DNA of 64,000 bases from JBBQSN01 sp963825505 (GCA_963825505.1 CAWGTL010000023.1:1-64000), one strand, 5' to 3'; numbered from the stretch's first letter, positions 51,146-60,871 are shown. The notes: a model not told the origin generated them from the letters alone. A program made the numbers and translations.

Positions 51146-52732
51146 ATGAGCACGACGACGTCTCGTGGGCGCTCGCACGCCCTGCCCGCCTCCCACCTGG
51201 TCGACCGCCTGCTCGCCCGGGTGGTCGCCGCCCCCGAGGCCCCCACGCAGACCCTGCGCAGCCCGTTCGGACCGGTGCTCGCGCAGGTGCCCGTCTCGAC
51301 CCCCGACGACGTCGTGCTGGCCGTCGCCGAGGCCCGGGCCGCGCAGCCGCGGTGGGCCGCCCGGCCGGTGCACGAGCGGACCTCGGTGCTGCTGCGTCTG
51401 CACGACCTCGTGCTCGCTCGGCAGGCCGAGGTGCTCGACCTGGTGCAGCTGGAGAACGGCAAGGCGCGCGCGCACGCCTACGAGGAGGTCGCCGACGTCG
51501 CGATCGTCGCGCGGCACTACGCCCGGCGGGCCGCCTCGTACCTGGCCCCGCAACGGCGCGGGAGCCTCGTCCCCGGTCTGATGACCACCACCGAGCAGCG
51601 CGTGCCGCACGGTGTCGTCGGCGTCATCTCGCCGTGGAACTACCCGTTGACGTTGGCGATCTCGGACCTGCTGCCGGCGGTGGTGGCGGGCAACGCCGTG
51701 GTGCTCAAGCCCGACTCGCAGACCGTGCTCACCGCGCTCTGGGCGGTCGACCTGCTGCAGCAGGCCGGGCTGCCCGAGGGCCTGGTGCAGGTCGTCGTCG
51801 GCGAGGGACCGCTCATCGGGGGCGCCCTGGTCGACGCCGTCGACTACGTCTGCTTCACCGGTTCCACCGCCACCGGCAGGACCGTGGCGGCCAAGGCCGG
51901 TTCGCGCCTGGTCGGCGCCTCGCTCGAGCTCGGCGGCAAGAACCCGTTCTACGTGGCCGACGACGCCCACGTCGGCCTCGCGGCCGAGTGCGCCGTCCGG
52001 TCCGTGGTGGCCGGCTCGGGCCAGCTGTGCATGTCGACCGAGCGGCTCGTCGTCCACGCCGACGTGCACGACGCGTTCATGGCCGCGTTCCTGGCCAGGA
52101 TCGACAAGGTCCGGCTGGGGTCCGACCTGGACTTCGCCGCCGACATGGGCTCGCTCACCTCGCAGGCGCAGCTCGACACCGTGCAGCGGCACGTCGCCGA
52201 CGCCGTCGAGAAGGGGGCGCGGGTGCTCGCCGGCGGGAGGGCACGGCCGGACGTCGGCCCGTTGTTCCACGAGCCCACGGTGCTGGCCGACGTCCCGCGC
52301 TCGGCGGTGTGCTTCGGCGAGGAGACGTTCGGGCCGGTGGTGTCGGTGCACGTGGTCGCCTCCGACGACGAGGCGGTGGCCCTGGCGAACGACACCGCCT
52401 ACGGCCTCAACGCCGGCGTCTGGACGCGCGACACCGCGCGCGGGCGGCGGATCGCCGCGCGGATCGAGGCCGGCACGGTGTCGGTGAACGAGACCTACCT
52501 GGCCACCTGGGGCTCGGTGGCGGCCCCGATGGGCGGCATGAAGCAGAGCGGCCTCGGCCGTCGGCACGGGCGCGAGGGCATCACGCGGTTCACCCAGGTG
52601 CAGACGGTGACGGTGCAGCACGGCACCCGGTTCGGCGTGGGCCTGGGACGGATGGTCGACCTGCCGTCGGGCACCTGGACGAAGGGCTTCACGGTGCTGC
52701 TCCGGGCGATGAAGGGGGCAGGGCTCCCGTGA
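51146..52732 (+). CDS. succinate-semialdehyde dehydrogenase-like aldehyde dehydrogenase
   Basis: A 528-residue NAD(P)-dependent aldehyde dehydrogenase. GVISPWNYPLTLAISDLLPA, VVLKPDSQT, FTGSTATGRTVA, the general-base Glu in LELGGKNPFYVADDA and the nucleophile Cys in GSGQLCMSTERL are all present, as is EETFGPVV. The closest type I recognise is the GabD2 succinic semialdehyde dehydrogenase group, but substrate is not certain. The stop overlaps the GMC oxidoreductase start by GTGA, and that gene overlaps the SDR, so the three form an operon; aldehyde dehydrogenase plus sterol-oxidase-like enzyme plus SDR suggests lipid or sterol oxidation. Confidence 0.9.
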   Translation: MSTTTSRGRSHALPASHLVDRLLARVVAAPEAPTQTLRSPFGPVLAQVPVSTPDDVVLAVAEARAAQPRWAARPVHERTSVLLRLHDLVLARQAEVLDLVQLENGKARAHAYEEVADVAIVARHYARRAASYLAPQRRGSLVPGLMTTTEQRVPHGVVGVISPWNYPLTLAISDLLPAVVAGNAVVLKPDSQTVLTALWAVDLLQQAGLPEGLVQVVVGEGPLIGGALVDAVDYVCFTGSTATGRTVAAKAGSRLVGASLELGGKNPFYVADDAHVGLAAECAVRSVVAGSGQLCMSTERLVVHADVHDAFMAAFLARIDKVRLGSDLDFAADMGSLTSQAQLDTVQRHVADAVEKGARVLAGGRARPDVGPLFHEPTVLADVPRSAVCFGEETFGPVVSVHVVASDDEAVALANDTAYGLNAGVWTRDTARGRRIAARIEAGTVSVNETYLATWGSVAAPMGGMKQSGLGRRHGREGITRFTQVQTVTVQHGTRFGVGLGRMVDLPSGTWTKGFTVLLRAMKGAGLP

Positions 52733-54498
52733 CGCACCACGACCACGACGTCGTCGTGGTGGGCTCGGGCTTCGGGGGCTCGGTGGCTGCCCTGCGGCTG
52801 GCCGAGAAGGGCTACGACGTGCTGGTCTACGAGGCCGGCCGACGGTTCGCCGACGACGAGCTGCCGCGGACCTCGTGGGACCTGCGACGGTACGTCTGGG
52901 CGCCGGCCCTGGGCATGTTCGGCATCCAGCGGATCCACCGGCTTCCCGACGTGCTCGTGCTCGCCGGCGCCGGCGTGGGCGGCGGCTCGCTCAACTACGC
53001 CAACACCCTCTACGTGCCGCCCGAGCCGTTCTTCCGCGACCGCCAGTGGGCCCACATCACCGACTGGCGGGCCGAGCTCGCGCCGCACTACGACCAGGCG
53101 TCGCGGATGCTCGGCGTGGTCGCCAACCCGTGCGAGGGGACGGTCGAGCGCGTGATGCGGGAGGCGGCCGACGACCTCGGCGTGGGGGAGACCTTCCGCA
53201 AGACACCGGTGGGCGTGCTGTTCGGCACGGCCGAGCAGGGTCCGGGGCGCGAGGTCGACGACCCGTACTTCGGCGGGGTCGGCCCGCGCCGCACCACCTG
53301 CACCGAGTGCGGGTCGTGCATGACCGGGTGCCGGGTGGGCGCGAAGAACACGCTGGTGAAGAACTACTTGGCGCTCGCCGAGCGGCTCGGGGTGCGGATC
53401 GAGCCGATGCGCACCGTCGTCGACGTCGTGCCGGTCGACCCCACCGGGGGCGAGGACGGCTCGGACGCAGCGGGTTACCACGTCACGACCCGTGGCACCG
53501 GCCCGCTCGGCCGGTTCTCGCGCCGCACCGTGACCGCCCGGCACGTGGTGCTCGCCGCCGGCGCGTGGGGCACCCAGAGCCTGCTGCACGACCTGCGGCG
53601 CCGGCGCCGGCTGCCGCGCCTGTCCGAGCGGGTGGGCCACCTCACCCGCACCAACTCCGAGGCGCTGCTCGGCGCGCTCGTGCCGCGGGTGCCGGTCGAC
53701 GGCGACCTGTCGCGCGGGGTGGCCATCACCTCCTCGTTCCACCCCGACGCCGACACCCACGTCGAGAACTGCCGCTACGGCAAGGGCTCGAACGCGATGG
53801 GGCTGCTCGCGACCCTGCTCGTCGACGGCGGCCCGGGCGGGCCGCGGTGGCTGAAGTTCTTGCGCTACGCGGCGCGCCACCCCGGCGAGCTGGGCACCGC
53901 GGCCTCGGTGCGCCGCTGGAGCCAGCGCACCGTCATCGGCCTGGTGATGCAGTCCCGCGACAACTCGCTCGTCGTCTCCGGCCGCGCCCGCCGGCTCGGC
54001 GGCGGCACCCGGCTGGTCTCCCGCCAGGGCCACGGCGAGCCGAACCCGAGCTGGATCCCGGCCGGGCACGAGGCGATCCGCGCGCTCGCCGCCCGGCTGG
54101 GCACAGCCACCGGGCAGAAGGGGTACGCGGGCGGCACCGTCGGTGACCTGTTCGACGTGCCGATGACGGCCCACTTCCTCGGCGGGTGCGCGATCTCGGA
54201 CGAGCCCGGCGCCGGCGTGGTCGACCCCTACCACCGGCTGCACGGGCACCCCGGCATCAGCGTGGTCGACGGCTCGGCCGTGAGCGCCAACCTCGGCGTG
54301 AACCCGTCGCTGACCATCACGGCCCAGGCCGAGCGGGCGTTCTCGTTGTGGCCCAACGCCGGTGAGCCTGACACCCGCCCGGCGCCGGGCGAGTCCTACG
54401 AGCGGCTCGACCCCGTCCCCCCGGTGCGTCCGTCCGTCCCCGACGGGGCACCCGCGGCGCTGCTGCCCCTGACCGTCCTGCGCGGCCCGAGCGCGTGA
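52729..54498 (+). CDS. choD: GMC family oxidoreductase, cholesterol oxidase-like (ChoD type)
   Basis: A 589-residue FAD enzyme. HDVVVVGSGFGGSVAALRLAE binds FAD; LAGAGVGGGSLNYANTLY is the GMC motif; TCTECGSCMTGCRVGAKNTL carries four cysteines as in the M. tuberculosis ChoD (Rv3409c) subgroup; the C-terminal HFLGGCAISDEPG and SVVDGSAVSANLGVNPSLTI complete the fold. Position after guaB3 also matches choD. The name cholesterol oxidase is inherited; the ChoD subgroup has not shown clear cholesterol oxidase activity, and the Cys cluster suggests another redox role. GTG 52729 overlaps the aldehyde dehydrogenase gene by 4 nt. Confidence 0.87.
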   Translation: MTHHDHDVVVVGSGFGGSVAALRLAEKGYDVLVYEAGRRFADDELPRTSWDLRRYVWAPALGMFGIQRIHRLPDVLVLAGAGVGGGSLNYANTLYVPPEPFFRDRQWAHITDWRAELAPHYDQASRMLGVVANPCEGTVERVMREAADDLGVGETFRKTPVGVLFGTAEQGPGREVDDPYFGGVGPRRTTCTECGSCMTGCRVGAKNTLVKNYLALAERLGVRIEPMRTVVDVVPVDPTGGEDGSDAAGYHVTTRGTGPLGRFSRRTVTARHVVLAAGAWGTQSLLHDLRRRRRLPRLSERVGHLTRTNSEALLGALVPRVPVDGDLSRGVAITSSFHPDADTHVENCRYGKGSNAMGLLATLLVDGGPGGPRWLKFLRYAARHPGELGTAASVRRWSQRTVIGLVMQSRDNSLVVSGRARRLGGGTRLVSRQGHGEPNPSWIPAGHEAIRALAARLGTATGQKGYAGGTVGDLFDVPMTAHFLGGCAISDEPGAGVVDPYHRLHGHPGISVVDGSAVSANLGVNPSLTITAQAERAFSLWPNAGEPDTRPAPGESYERLDPVPPVRPSVPDGAPAALLPLTVLRGPSA

Positions 54499-55466
54499 CC
54501 GGGAGCCCGTGGGAGCCGAAGCACGTCCCGGACCTGGACGGCCGCCTCGTCGTCGTCACCGGTGCCAACAGCGGCCTCGGGCTCGAGGCGACCGCGCTGC
54601 TGGCCGAGCGCGGGGCCATCGTGGTGATGGCCTGCCGCAGCACCGACCGCGGCGAGGCCGGCCGGGCCGCGCTCGTGGAGCGGTACCCGGACGCGGCGGA
54701 CCGGTTGCGCGTGCGCGCCCTCGACCTGGCCGACCTGTCGTCGGTCGAGGCGTTCGCGGTCCGGCTGGGCGGCGAGACCGACCGGGTCGACGTGCTGCTC
54801 AACAACGCGGGCGTGATGGCCGTCCCGAGACGCAGGACCGCTGACGGGTTCGAGCTGCAGCTGGGCACCAACCACCTCGGTCACTTCGCGCTGACCGCGC
54901 ACCTGTGGCCGCTGCTGGTCGCAGCCGGCGAGGTGGCGGCGGCCACCCGCGGCGGGGACGCCCGCGTGGTCACGGTGGCGAGCGAGGCGCACCGGTTCGG
55001 GCGCCTGGACCGACGGGACCTGCTGTGGGAGCACGGGTACCGGCGGTGGCGCGCGTACGGGCGCTCGAAGCTGGCCAACCTGCTGTTCGCCTTCGAGCTC
55101 GACCGCCGCCTGGACCCGACGGCCCTGCCGGTGCGCTCCGTCGCTGTGCACCCGGGGGTCTCCGGCACCGACCTGTTCGGCGACGTCCTGCCCGGCGTCC
55201 TCGGCCGGGGGGTGGTCGGGGTCAACCGCCTCTTCTCCTCCTCACCGACCGTGGCCTGCTGGCCCCTGGTGCGGGCGGCCACCGACCCCGCGGTCGACTC
55301 GGGCTCCTACCTCGGCCCGCGCGGCGTGGGGCGGTGGGCCGTGGGGGCCGAGCAGCAGCTGCCGTCCGAGCAGGCGCTGGACGCCGACGACGGCGAGTGG
55401 CTGTGGGAGGAGTCCGCCGCGCTGGTGGAGGTCGACCCCGGCTTCGTCACCGCGCACCTCGACTGA
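54495..55466 (+). CDS. short-chain dehydrogenase/reductase
   Basis: A 323-residue SDR like retinol dehydrogenase/WW-domain oxidoreductase types. VVVTGANSGLGLEATALLAER is the cofactor-binding TGxxxGxG, LLNNAGVMAVP the NNAG motif, and YGRSKLANLLFAFEL has the catalytic Tyr-x3-Lys with the Ser in VTVASEAH. The GACR-like MACRSTDRGE after strand 2 favours NADP(H). GTG 54495 overlaps the GMC gene stop by GTGA, making it the last gene of the three-gene operon, which ends in a strong hairpin. Confidence 0.9.
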   Translation: MTGSPWEPKHVPDLDGRLVVVTGANSGLGLEATALLAERGAIVVMACRSTDRGEAGRAALVERYPDAADRLRVRALDLADLSSVEAFAVRLGGETDRVDVLLNNAGVMAVPRRRTADGFELQLGTNHLGHFALTAHLWPLLVAAGEVAAATRGGDARVVTVASEAHRFGRLDRRDLLWEHGYRRWRAYGRSKLANLLFAFELDRRLDPTALPVRSVAVHPGVSGTDLFGDVLPGVLGRGVVGVNRLFSSSPTVACWPLVRAATDPAVDSGSYLGPRGVGRWAVGAEQQLPSEQALDADDGEWLWEESAALVEVDPGFVTAHLD

Positions 55467-55501
55467 GCCCGCACCCCGCAGCCGGGGCACCCCCGCACGT
55501 C

Positions 55502-55540
55502 GAAGGGCCCGGCCGCCCCCTGTGGCCGGCCGGGCCCTTC
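55502..55540. terminator. bidirectional terminator between the SDR and subtilase genes
   Basis: GAAGGGCCCGGCCG (55502-55515) and CGGCCGGGCCCTTC (55527-55540) form a perfect 14-bp stem with an 11-nt loop. It lies between convergent genes and, read from the minus strand, also ends the subtilase transcript. Confidence 0.9.
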
Positions 55541-55595
55541 CGTGCCGAGGACGCCCCGCCCCCTCAGACAGGGGCGCCCCCGGGCGGTTGCGCTG

Positions 55596-57092
55596 CTACC
55601 CCTGCAGCGCGGTCGCCGCGGCCACGACGTCGACCAGGCCGGTGCCCTTGTCGAACGACGAGCCACCGGCGCCGTATGGCGCGCCGTTCGTGTACTTCAG
55701 CGCCGTCGACTTCAGCGCCTGCTCGATCTCGGCGGGCGTCGCGGTCGGGTCGGCCTGCACCATCTGGGCCACGATCCCCGCGACGTGCGGGGCGGCCATC
55801 GAGGTGCCGCTGATGGTGTTGAAGGTCCCGATGTCGAGCAGGCCGGGGCCGTTCACGGGCTGGAGGCCGGTGGAGCAGATCACCAGGTACGGGCGGCAGG
55901 ACGACGTGATGTCCTCGCCGGGGGCCGACAGGTCGGGCCAGGTGCTCGGGTCGCTCGCCAGGCCGCGCGAGGAGTACTCGCTGACGGTGCCGGCGCGGGT
56001 GCCCGTGCCCTGGTCGTAGTACGACGCCACCGACAGCACGCCACCGGTCGGGTCCTGCCCGGGCGGGTTGGTGAGCGAGGTGGTGCCGTCGCCGCCGTCG
56101 TTGCCGGCGGCCCACACGGTGAGCACGCCCTCGGCCGCGAGCGCGCGCTGCAGCTTCACGGTGGCGGAGTTCGGGTCGAACTCGCCGCCGCCGGACGGGC
56201 CGTAGGAGTTGTTCGTCACCTTGATCGGCGGGCACGTGGACGCGGGAACGCCTGCGCCGCAGGGGGCCTCGTGGTTCTCCAGCACCCAGTTCAGCGCCGA
56301 GTCGGCGCCGATGATGAACAGCACGGCGCCGGTGGAGATCGACACCAGCTTGGCAGCCGGGGCCGCCCCCATCACGGTCGTTCCGTCCGAGAGCGTCGTC
56401 GGACGGCCGGCCACGATGCCGGACACGTGCGTGCCGTGGCCGCCCACCGACAGGGTGTCGGTGTCGACGCTGTTGGGAAGCTTCACGACGCAGTCGGTGC
56501 CGGTGGTGCTCTCGTCGAGGCACAACGACTTCAGGTTCGCCACGACGGCGGACGAGCCGTCCGACTCCTTGAAGAACGGGTGGGTCGGGTCGACGCCGGA
56601 GTCGATGACGGCGACCGAGACGCCCTTGCCCTTCAGCGCGGAGCCGTCGGCGCCGGTGAGGGTCTGCATCGCCTCGGCGCCGCGGGTGGCCTGGTGTGAG
56701 GTGCTGAGGGTGAACTCGATCGGGGTGTTGCCCTCGAGGTAGGTGACCCCCGGCTGCGTGCGGGCGGTCTCGATCTGGCTGCGGGTGCCGCGGGCCACCG
56801 CGACACCGATGCGGTCGTAGGTGGTCACCTGCTGCAGCCCGCTGGCCGAGACCGCCGCCTCGGCGTCCTGGAGGGTGCGACCGTGCACCATCACGTAGGT
56901 CGGGGTCAGCGCGCCCAGCCCGGCGAGCTGGTCGGCGAGGAACTCCTGGACGGGCGGCAGCGGTGCCTGCGCGCTGCTGGCCGGGGCCAGGGCGGCTGCG
57001 CCGAGGGCCAGGGTGGCCAGGGTGGCCAGGGCTGCGCCGGAGCTGCGGCGTCTGGTGGTGCGGCGGCTGGCGGTGCGGGGGGTCGGGTGCAC
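55596..57092 (-). CDS. secreted S8 family serine peptidase (subtilisin-like)
   Basis: A 498-residue exported subtilase. Signal peptide with a long basic start (MHPTPRTASRRTTRRRSSG) and cleavage near ASSA-Q (residue 41); the twin-arginine pairs do not form a Tat motif, so Sec is likely. An inhibitor-I9-like propeptide covers about 50-125. The catalytic triad is Asp164 (VIDSGVD), His222 (GGHGTHVSG) and Ser431 (GTSMAAPHVAG), with oxyanion Asn in WAAGNDGGDG. Six or so cysteines in the mature part (LCLDE, TDCVV, APCGAG, STCPP, SCRPY, VICST) could form disulphides. GTG 57092 has AGGAGG 7 nt upstream. It should act outside the cell as a monocistronic gene. Confidence 0.93.
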   Translation of the reverse strand: MHPTPRTASRRTTRRRSSGAALATLATLALGAAALAPASSAQAPLPPVQEFLADQLAGLGALTPTYVMVHGRTLQDAEAAVSASGLQQVTTYDRIGVAVARGTRSQIETARTQPGVTYLEGNTPIEFTLSTSHQATRGAEAMQTLTGADGSALKGKGVSVAVIDSGVDPTHPFFKESDGSSAVVANLKSLCLDESTTGTDCVVKLPNSVDTDTLSVGGHGTHVSGIVAGRPTTLSDGTTVMGAAPAAKLVSISTGAVLFIIGADSALNWVLENHEAPCGAGVPASTCPPIKVTNNSYGPSGGGEFDPNSATVKLQRALAAEGVLTVWAAGNDGGDGTTSLTNPPGQDPTGGVLSVASYYDQGTGTRAGTVSEYSSRGLASDPSTWPDLSAPGEDITSSCRPYLVICSTGLQPVNGPGLLDIGTFNTISGTSMAAPHVAGIVAQMVQADPTATPAEIEQALKSTALKYTNGAPYGAGGSSFDKGTGLVDVVAAATALQG

Positions 57093-57203
57093 GGGTGTCC
57101 TCCTGGGTCGGCGCGGCGTCGTCGCCGGCGCTCGTCATCGGGGTGGTGCGTGCAGGGCCGCGGGGACGGGCACCGGGGGTGGACGGCCCGGCCCCGCGGC
57201 TCT

Positions 57204-57223
57204 GCACCCCTTCCAACGGGTGC
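57204..57223. terminator. possible terminator of the ABC exporter operon
   Basis: GCACCC (57204-57209) and GGGTGC (57218-57223) pair across an 8-nt loop in the 187-bp gap between the end of the exporter operon and the subtilase gene. Weak evidence. Confidence 0.35.
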
Positions 57224-57279
57224 GCGACGGGGTGGTTACGCGCGGACCGCGACGAGTTCGCGCCCCGCGGGGGCAGCCG

Positions 57280-59064
57280 TCAGCGGCGCGGGGCCGGCTC
57301 GTCGCTCCAGGAGCGCCACAGGGCGGCGTACGAGCCGTCGGCGGCCACCAGCTCGTCGTGGCTGCCGAGCTCGGTGATCCGGCCGTCCTCGACCACCGCG
57401 ACCCGGTCGGCGTCGTGGGCCGTGTGCAGGCGGTGCGCGATCGCGACCACCGTGCGTCCGTCCAGGACCGCCGACAGCGACCGCTCGAGGTGCCGCGCCG
57501 CACGCGGGTCGATGAGCGAGGTCGCCTCGTCGAGCACGAGCGTGTGCGGGTCGGCGAGCACCAGCCGCGCCAGCGCGAGCTGCTGGGCCTGCGACGGCGG
57601 GAGCGGGTGCCCGCCCGAGCCGACCACGGTCTCCAGCCCGTCAGGCAGGGTCGCGACCCAGTCACCCGCGTCGACCGCCGCCAGCGCGCGCAGCATCGCC
57701 TCGCGGTCGGCGTCCGGGGTGGCGAGCAGCAGGTTGTCGGCCACCGTCCCGACGAAGACGTGGTTCTCCTGGGTCACCAGGGCCACCTCGCGGTGCAGCC
57801 GGTCCAGCGGCAGCCCGACCACGGGGACGCCGCCGACGTCGACCCGCCCCGCGGTGGGCGGGTGGATGCCGGCCAGCAGCTTGCCGAGCGTCGACTTGCC
57901 GGCGCCCGACGGCCCGACGACGGCGAGGCGCTCGCCCGGACGCAGCGCGAGGTCGACCCCGCGCAGCACGTCGTGGCCCTCGCGGTAGGCGTACCGGACG
58001 CCGGCCGTGGTGAGGCCGGTGCCGTCCGGCTGCAGCCCGTGCTCCTCGCGGTCCGGTTCGACCTCGTCGACGCCGGTGATGCGCGACAGCGAGACCGCGC
58101 CGTACTGCAGCTCGTCGAGCCACTCGACCAGCTCGCTCACGGGCTCGACCAGCCGCACCGCGTACAGCGCCACCGCGGTGACCTGGCCGACGGTGACCTC
58201 GAGCCCCCAGGAGGGCCCGACGGCGACCAGCAGGCCGCCCCACGCCACCGCCGCGACGGCGGGCAGCTGGTAGGAGAAGTCGATCACGGGGAACCAGCGG
58301 CTGCGCAGGCCGAGGGTGTACCGCTCGGCCACCAGGCACCAGCGCAGCGCGTCGTCGACGGCCCGCCGACGCACGCCGCCGAGGTCGAGCGCGTCGATGG
58401 TGCGCGCGCCCTCGACGGTCTCGGTGATGACGCCGTTCAGCCGCGAGTACGACGCGCCCTCGCGCTGGTAGCCGCGCCCCGCGCGCCGCAGGTACCAGCG
58501 GGTCGAGAACCACAGCAGCGGCACGCCGGCCAGCAGGGCCAGGGCGACCACCCCGCCCGCGACGACCGCGCCGACCACGGTCAGCACCATCGCCACGACG
58601 GCGACGATCGTGCGCGGCACGGCGAACCGGACCGACCACGAGATGCCCTCGACGTCGTTGGTCGTCCGCGCCACGAGGTCACCGGTGCCGGCGCGCTCGA
58701 CGGCCGACAGCGGCAGCGAGGTGACGCTGCGCATGAAGTCGTCGCGCAGCTCGGCGAACACGGTCTCGCCCAGCACCAGCGAGGCGCGGCGCGCCGCCCA
58801 GGTCAGGACGGTCTCGAGCAGCAGCGCGATCCCGAGGGCGAGCACGATGGCGTCGACCCGGCCGACCGTCGGCGCGGGCCCGCTGCCGGAGACCTCGTCG
58901 ACGAGGCGTCCGAGCAGGAACGGGCCGGCCAGGCCGAAGCTGCTCGAGAGCGCGAACAGCGCGACGGTCAGGACGAGGGCGCGACGGTGCCGCCCGAGCA
59001 GCTCGAGCGCGCGGGCACGCGTGGCGGCGGCGCCGGCGACCGGCAACCGGTTGTCCTTGTTCAC
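57280..59064 (-). CDS. ABC exporter half-transporter, catalytically competent NBD
   Basis: A 594-residue half-transporter: a six-helix type IV (exporter) membrane domain (about 20-320, starting ALVLTVALFALSSSFGLAG) and an ABC domain (about 355-590). Walker A VVGPSGAGKST (Lys390), Walker B LVLDEATS and the H-switch AIAHRLH are canonical, but the ABC signature LSGGQ is replaced by LPPSQAQ (about residues 485-491). GTG 59064 overlaps the stop of the partner gene by GTGA. With the partner, whose defects are complementary, it should form a heterodimer with one working ATP site. The cargo is unknown. Confidence 0.9.
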   Translation of the reverse strand: MNKDNRLPVAGAAATRARALELLGRHRRALVLTVALFALSSSFGLAGPFLLGRLVDEVSGSGPAPTVGRVDAIVLALGIALLLETVLTWAARRASLVLGETVFAELRDDFMRSVTSLPLSAVERAGTGDLVARTTNDVEGISWSVRFAVPRTIVAVVAMVLTVVGAVVAGGVVALALLAGVPLLWFSTRWYLRRAGRGYQREGASYSRLNGVITETVEGARTIDALDLGGVRRRAVDDALRWCLVAERYTLGLRSRWFPVIDFSYQLPAVAAVAWGGLLVAVGPSWGLEVTVGQVTAVALYAVRLVEPVSELVEWLDELQYGAVSLSRITGVDEVEPDREEHGLQPDGTGLTTAGVRYAYREGHDVLRGVDLALRPGERLAVVGPSGAGKSTLGKLLAGIHPPTAGRVDVGGVPVVGLPLDRLHREVALVTQENHVFVGTVADNLLLATPDADREAMLRALAAVDAGDWVATLPDGLETVVGSGGHPLPPSQAQQLALARLVLADPHTLVLDEATSLIDPRAARHLERSLSAVLDGRTVVAIAHRLHTAHDADRVAVVEDGRITELGSHDELVAADGSYAALWRSWSDEPAPRR

Positions 59065-60863
59065 GTCTCGTCCTCCCCTCGGATCACGGTGTCGCGGTAG
59101 GCGCGTCCGACCTCGTCGTCGCGGCCGAGCAGGTCGTGGTGCCGGCCCTCGCCGAGCACGGTGCCGTCCGGCCCGAGGACGACGACGTGGTCGACCCGGT
59201 CGAGCAGCAGGGGGCTCGCCGTGACCACCACGGTCGTGCGGCCCCGGCGCGCCCGCCGCAGGTTGGCCGCCACGGCGGCCTCGGTGTGGGCGTCGACCGC
59301 GCTGGTGGGCTCCACCAGCAGCAGGGTCTCGGCGTCGGTGAGCAGGGCTCGGGCCAGCGCGAACCGCTGCCGCTGACCGCCGGACAGCGAGCGGCCGCGC
59401 TCGCTCACCTCGTCGTCGAGCCCACCTGGCAGGCCGTCCAGGACGTCGTGCGCGGCGGCCGCGCCGACCGCCGCGCGGATCTCGGTGTCGTCGTGGACGC
59501 GGTGCGGGTCGAGCTGGCTGCGGACCCACCCGGTGAACAGCTGCGGGTCGGCGTCGGCCAGCACCACTCGGCGGCGCAGCTCGGTGCGCGCGAGGTGGTC
59601 GACGGGGACGCCGCCGAGCAGCGACGAGGTCTCGCCGTCAGCCGCCGAGGTCAGCCGGGCAAGCCGCTCGGCGACGCCCGCCGAGGCGGACGGCGAGGCG
59701 CTGACGACCGCGGTGAGCGAGCCCGGAGCGACGTGCACGCCGCTGACCGGGTCGACCAGGTCGGGCAGCGGACCGGGCCCCGCGACCGGCTCGGCCGGCT
59801 CCGGCACCGAGGTGGCCACGGCCAGGACGCCGAGGATCTTGCGTGCGGCGACGTGGCCCCGGCTGAGCTTCTGCAGCATCTCGGTGGCCGTGCGCAGCGG
59901 GGCGACGAGGAACGCGGCGTAGCCGTAGAAGGCCACCAGCTCACCGGGGGTGATGTCGCCGGCGGCGGCGAAGCGGGCGCCGAGCCAGGTGACCAGGACG
60001 ACGAACGCGCCCGGCAGCAGCACCTGTGCGGAGTCGAGGACGGCCTGCACCGACGCCACCCGCACGCCGGCCAGGCGGACCTGCGCCGACTGCTCCACGT
60101 ACCGCCCGAGGAAGACCTGCTCGCCGCCGAGGCCGCGAAGCACCCGCAGCCCGGCGACGGTGTCGGCCGCGAGCGTCGTGAGCTTCCCGGACACCTCGCG
60201 GTGCGTCGACTGCGCTTGCTGCAGAGGGCGGATCACCAGGCCGAGGGCCGCCGTGAGCACCGGCACGCCCACGGCGACGACCACCGCGAGCGTCGCCGAC
60301 GAGCGCCAGAGCAGGGCCACGACGACGACGTAGGCGGCCATGCTGCCGACGAACCGCGCGGTGACCTCGTACACGTCGCCGAGCCGGATCGCGTCGGACG
60401 CCACCGTCGAGACGACCTCGCCGGTGGGCAGGGTGCGGGGGAGCGCGACGCCGGTGCGGGACGCGTGGTGCCCGACCACCTGGGACGACACCAGGGCGCC
60501 GCGGCACCAGTTCCACACCGCGAGCCAGTGCCGCACCAGCGTCGACAGCGCCGTGACGACGGCGAGCCCGAGCAGGACGAGGCACCACGTCACGAGTCCT
60601 CGGGTGCTGCCCTCCTCGATGCCGGCGTCGACCGCGCGGCCGATCGCCCACGGAACCAGCGCCTGGGCGACCATCCAGATCGTGCCCATGACCATGCCGA
60701 GGGCGACCGTCGCCCACATCCGGCGACCCAGCCACCCGATGTAGCCCCACGGCCCCGACAGCGGCGGGACGACGAGGGGCTCGCGTGGCGACCAGGGCAT
60801 GAGGAGGTCGAACCGCCGGTTGGCCCAGCGGTCGAGGGACCTGATCGGAGCGGGCAGGGACAC
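59061..60863 (-). CDS. ABC exporter half-transporter, degenerate NBD
   Basis: A 600-residue half-transporter with a membrane domain (about 45-340; WATVALGMVMGTIWMVAQAL and later helices) and a C-terminal ABC domain. The signature LSGGQ (493-497) is perfect, but Walker A reads VVSASPSASAGVAERL with no GKS/T, the Walker B aspartate is Val517 before Glu518 (LLLVEPTS), and the H-switch histidine is Ala (VVTASPLLL). It therefore cannot itself bind and hydrolyse ATP in the normal way and must work with the next gene. GTG 60863 has TACCGT 8 nt upstream. It diverges from the SURF1 gene over about 80 bp. Confidence 0.9.
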   Translation of the reverse strand: MSLPAPIRSLDRWANRRFDLLMPWSPREPLVVPPLSGPWGYIGWLGRRMWATVALGMVMGTIWMVAQALVPWAIGRAVDAGIEEGSTRGLVTWCLVLLGLAVVTALSTLVRHWLAVWNWCRGALVSSQVVGHHASRTGVALPRTLPTGEVVSTVASDAIRLGDVYEVTARFVGSMAAYVVVVALLWRSSATLAVVVAVGVPVLTAALGLVIRPLQQAQSTHREVSGKLTTLAADTVAGLRVLRGLGGEQVFLGRYVEQSAQVRLAGVRVASVQAVLDSAQVLLPGAFVVLVTWLGARFAAAGDITPGELVAFYGYAAFLVAPLRTATEMLQKLSRGHVAARKILGVLAVATSVPEPAEPVAGPGPLPDLVDPVSGVHVAPGSLTAVVSASPSASAGVAERLARLTSAADGETSSLLGGVPVDHLARTELRRRVVLADADPQLFTGWVRSQLDPHRVHDDTEIRAAVGAAAAHDVLDGLPGGLDDEVSERGRSLSGGQRQRFALARALLTDAETLLLVEPTSAVDAHTEAAVAANLRRARRGRTTVVVTASPLLLDRVDHVVVLGPDGTVLGEGRHHDLLGRDDEVGRAYRDTVIRGEDET

Positions 60864-60871
60864 GTCGTCCG

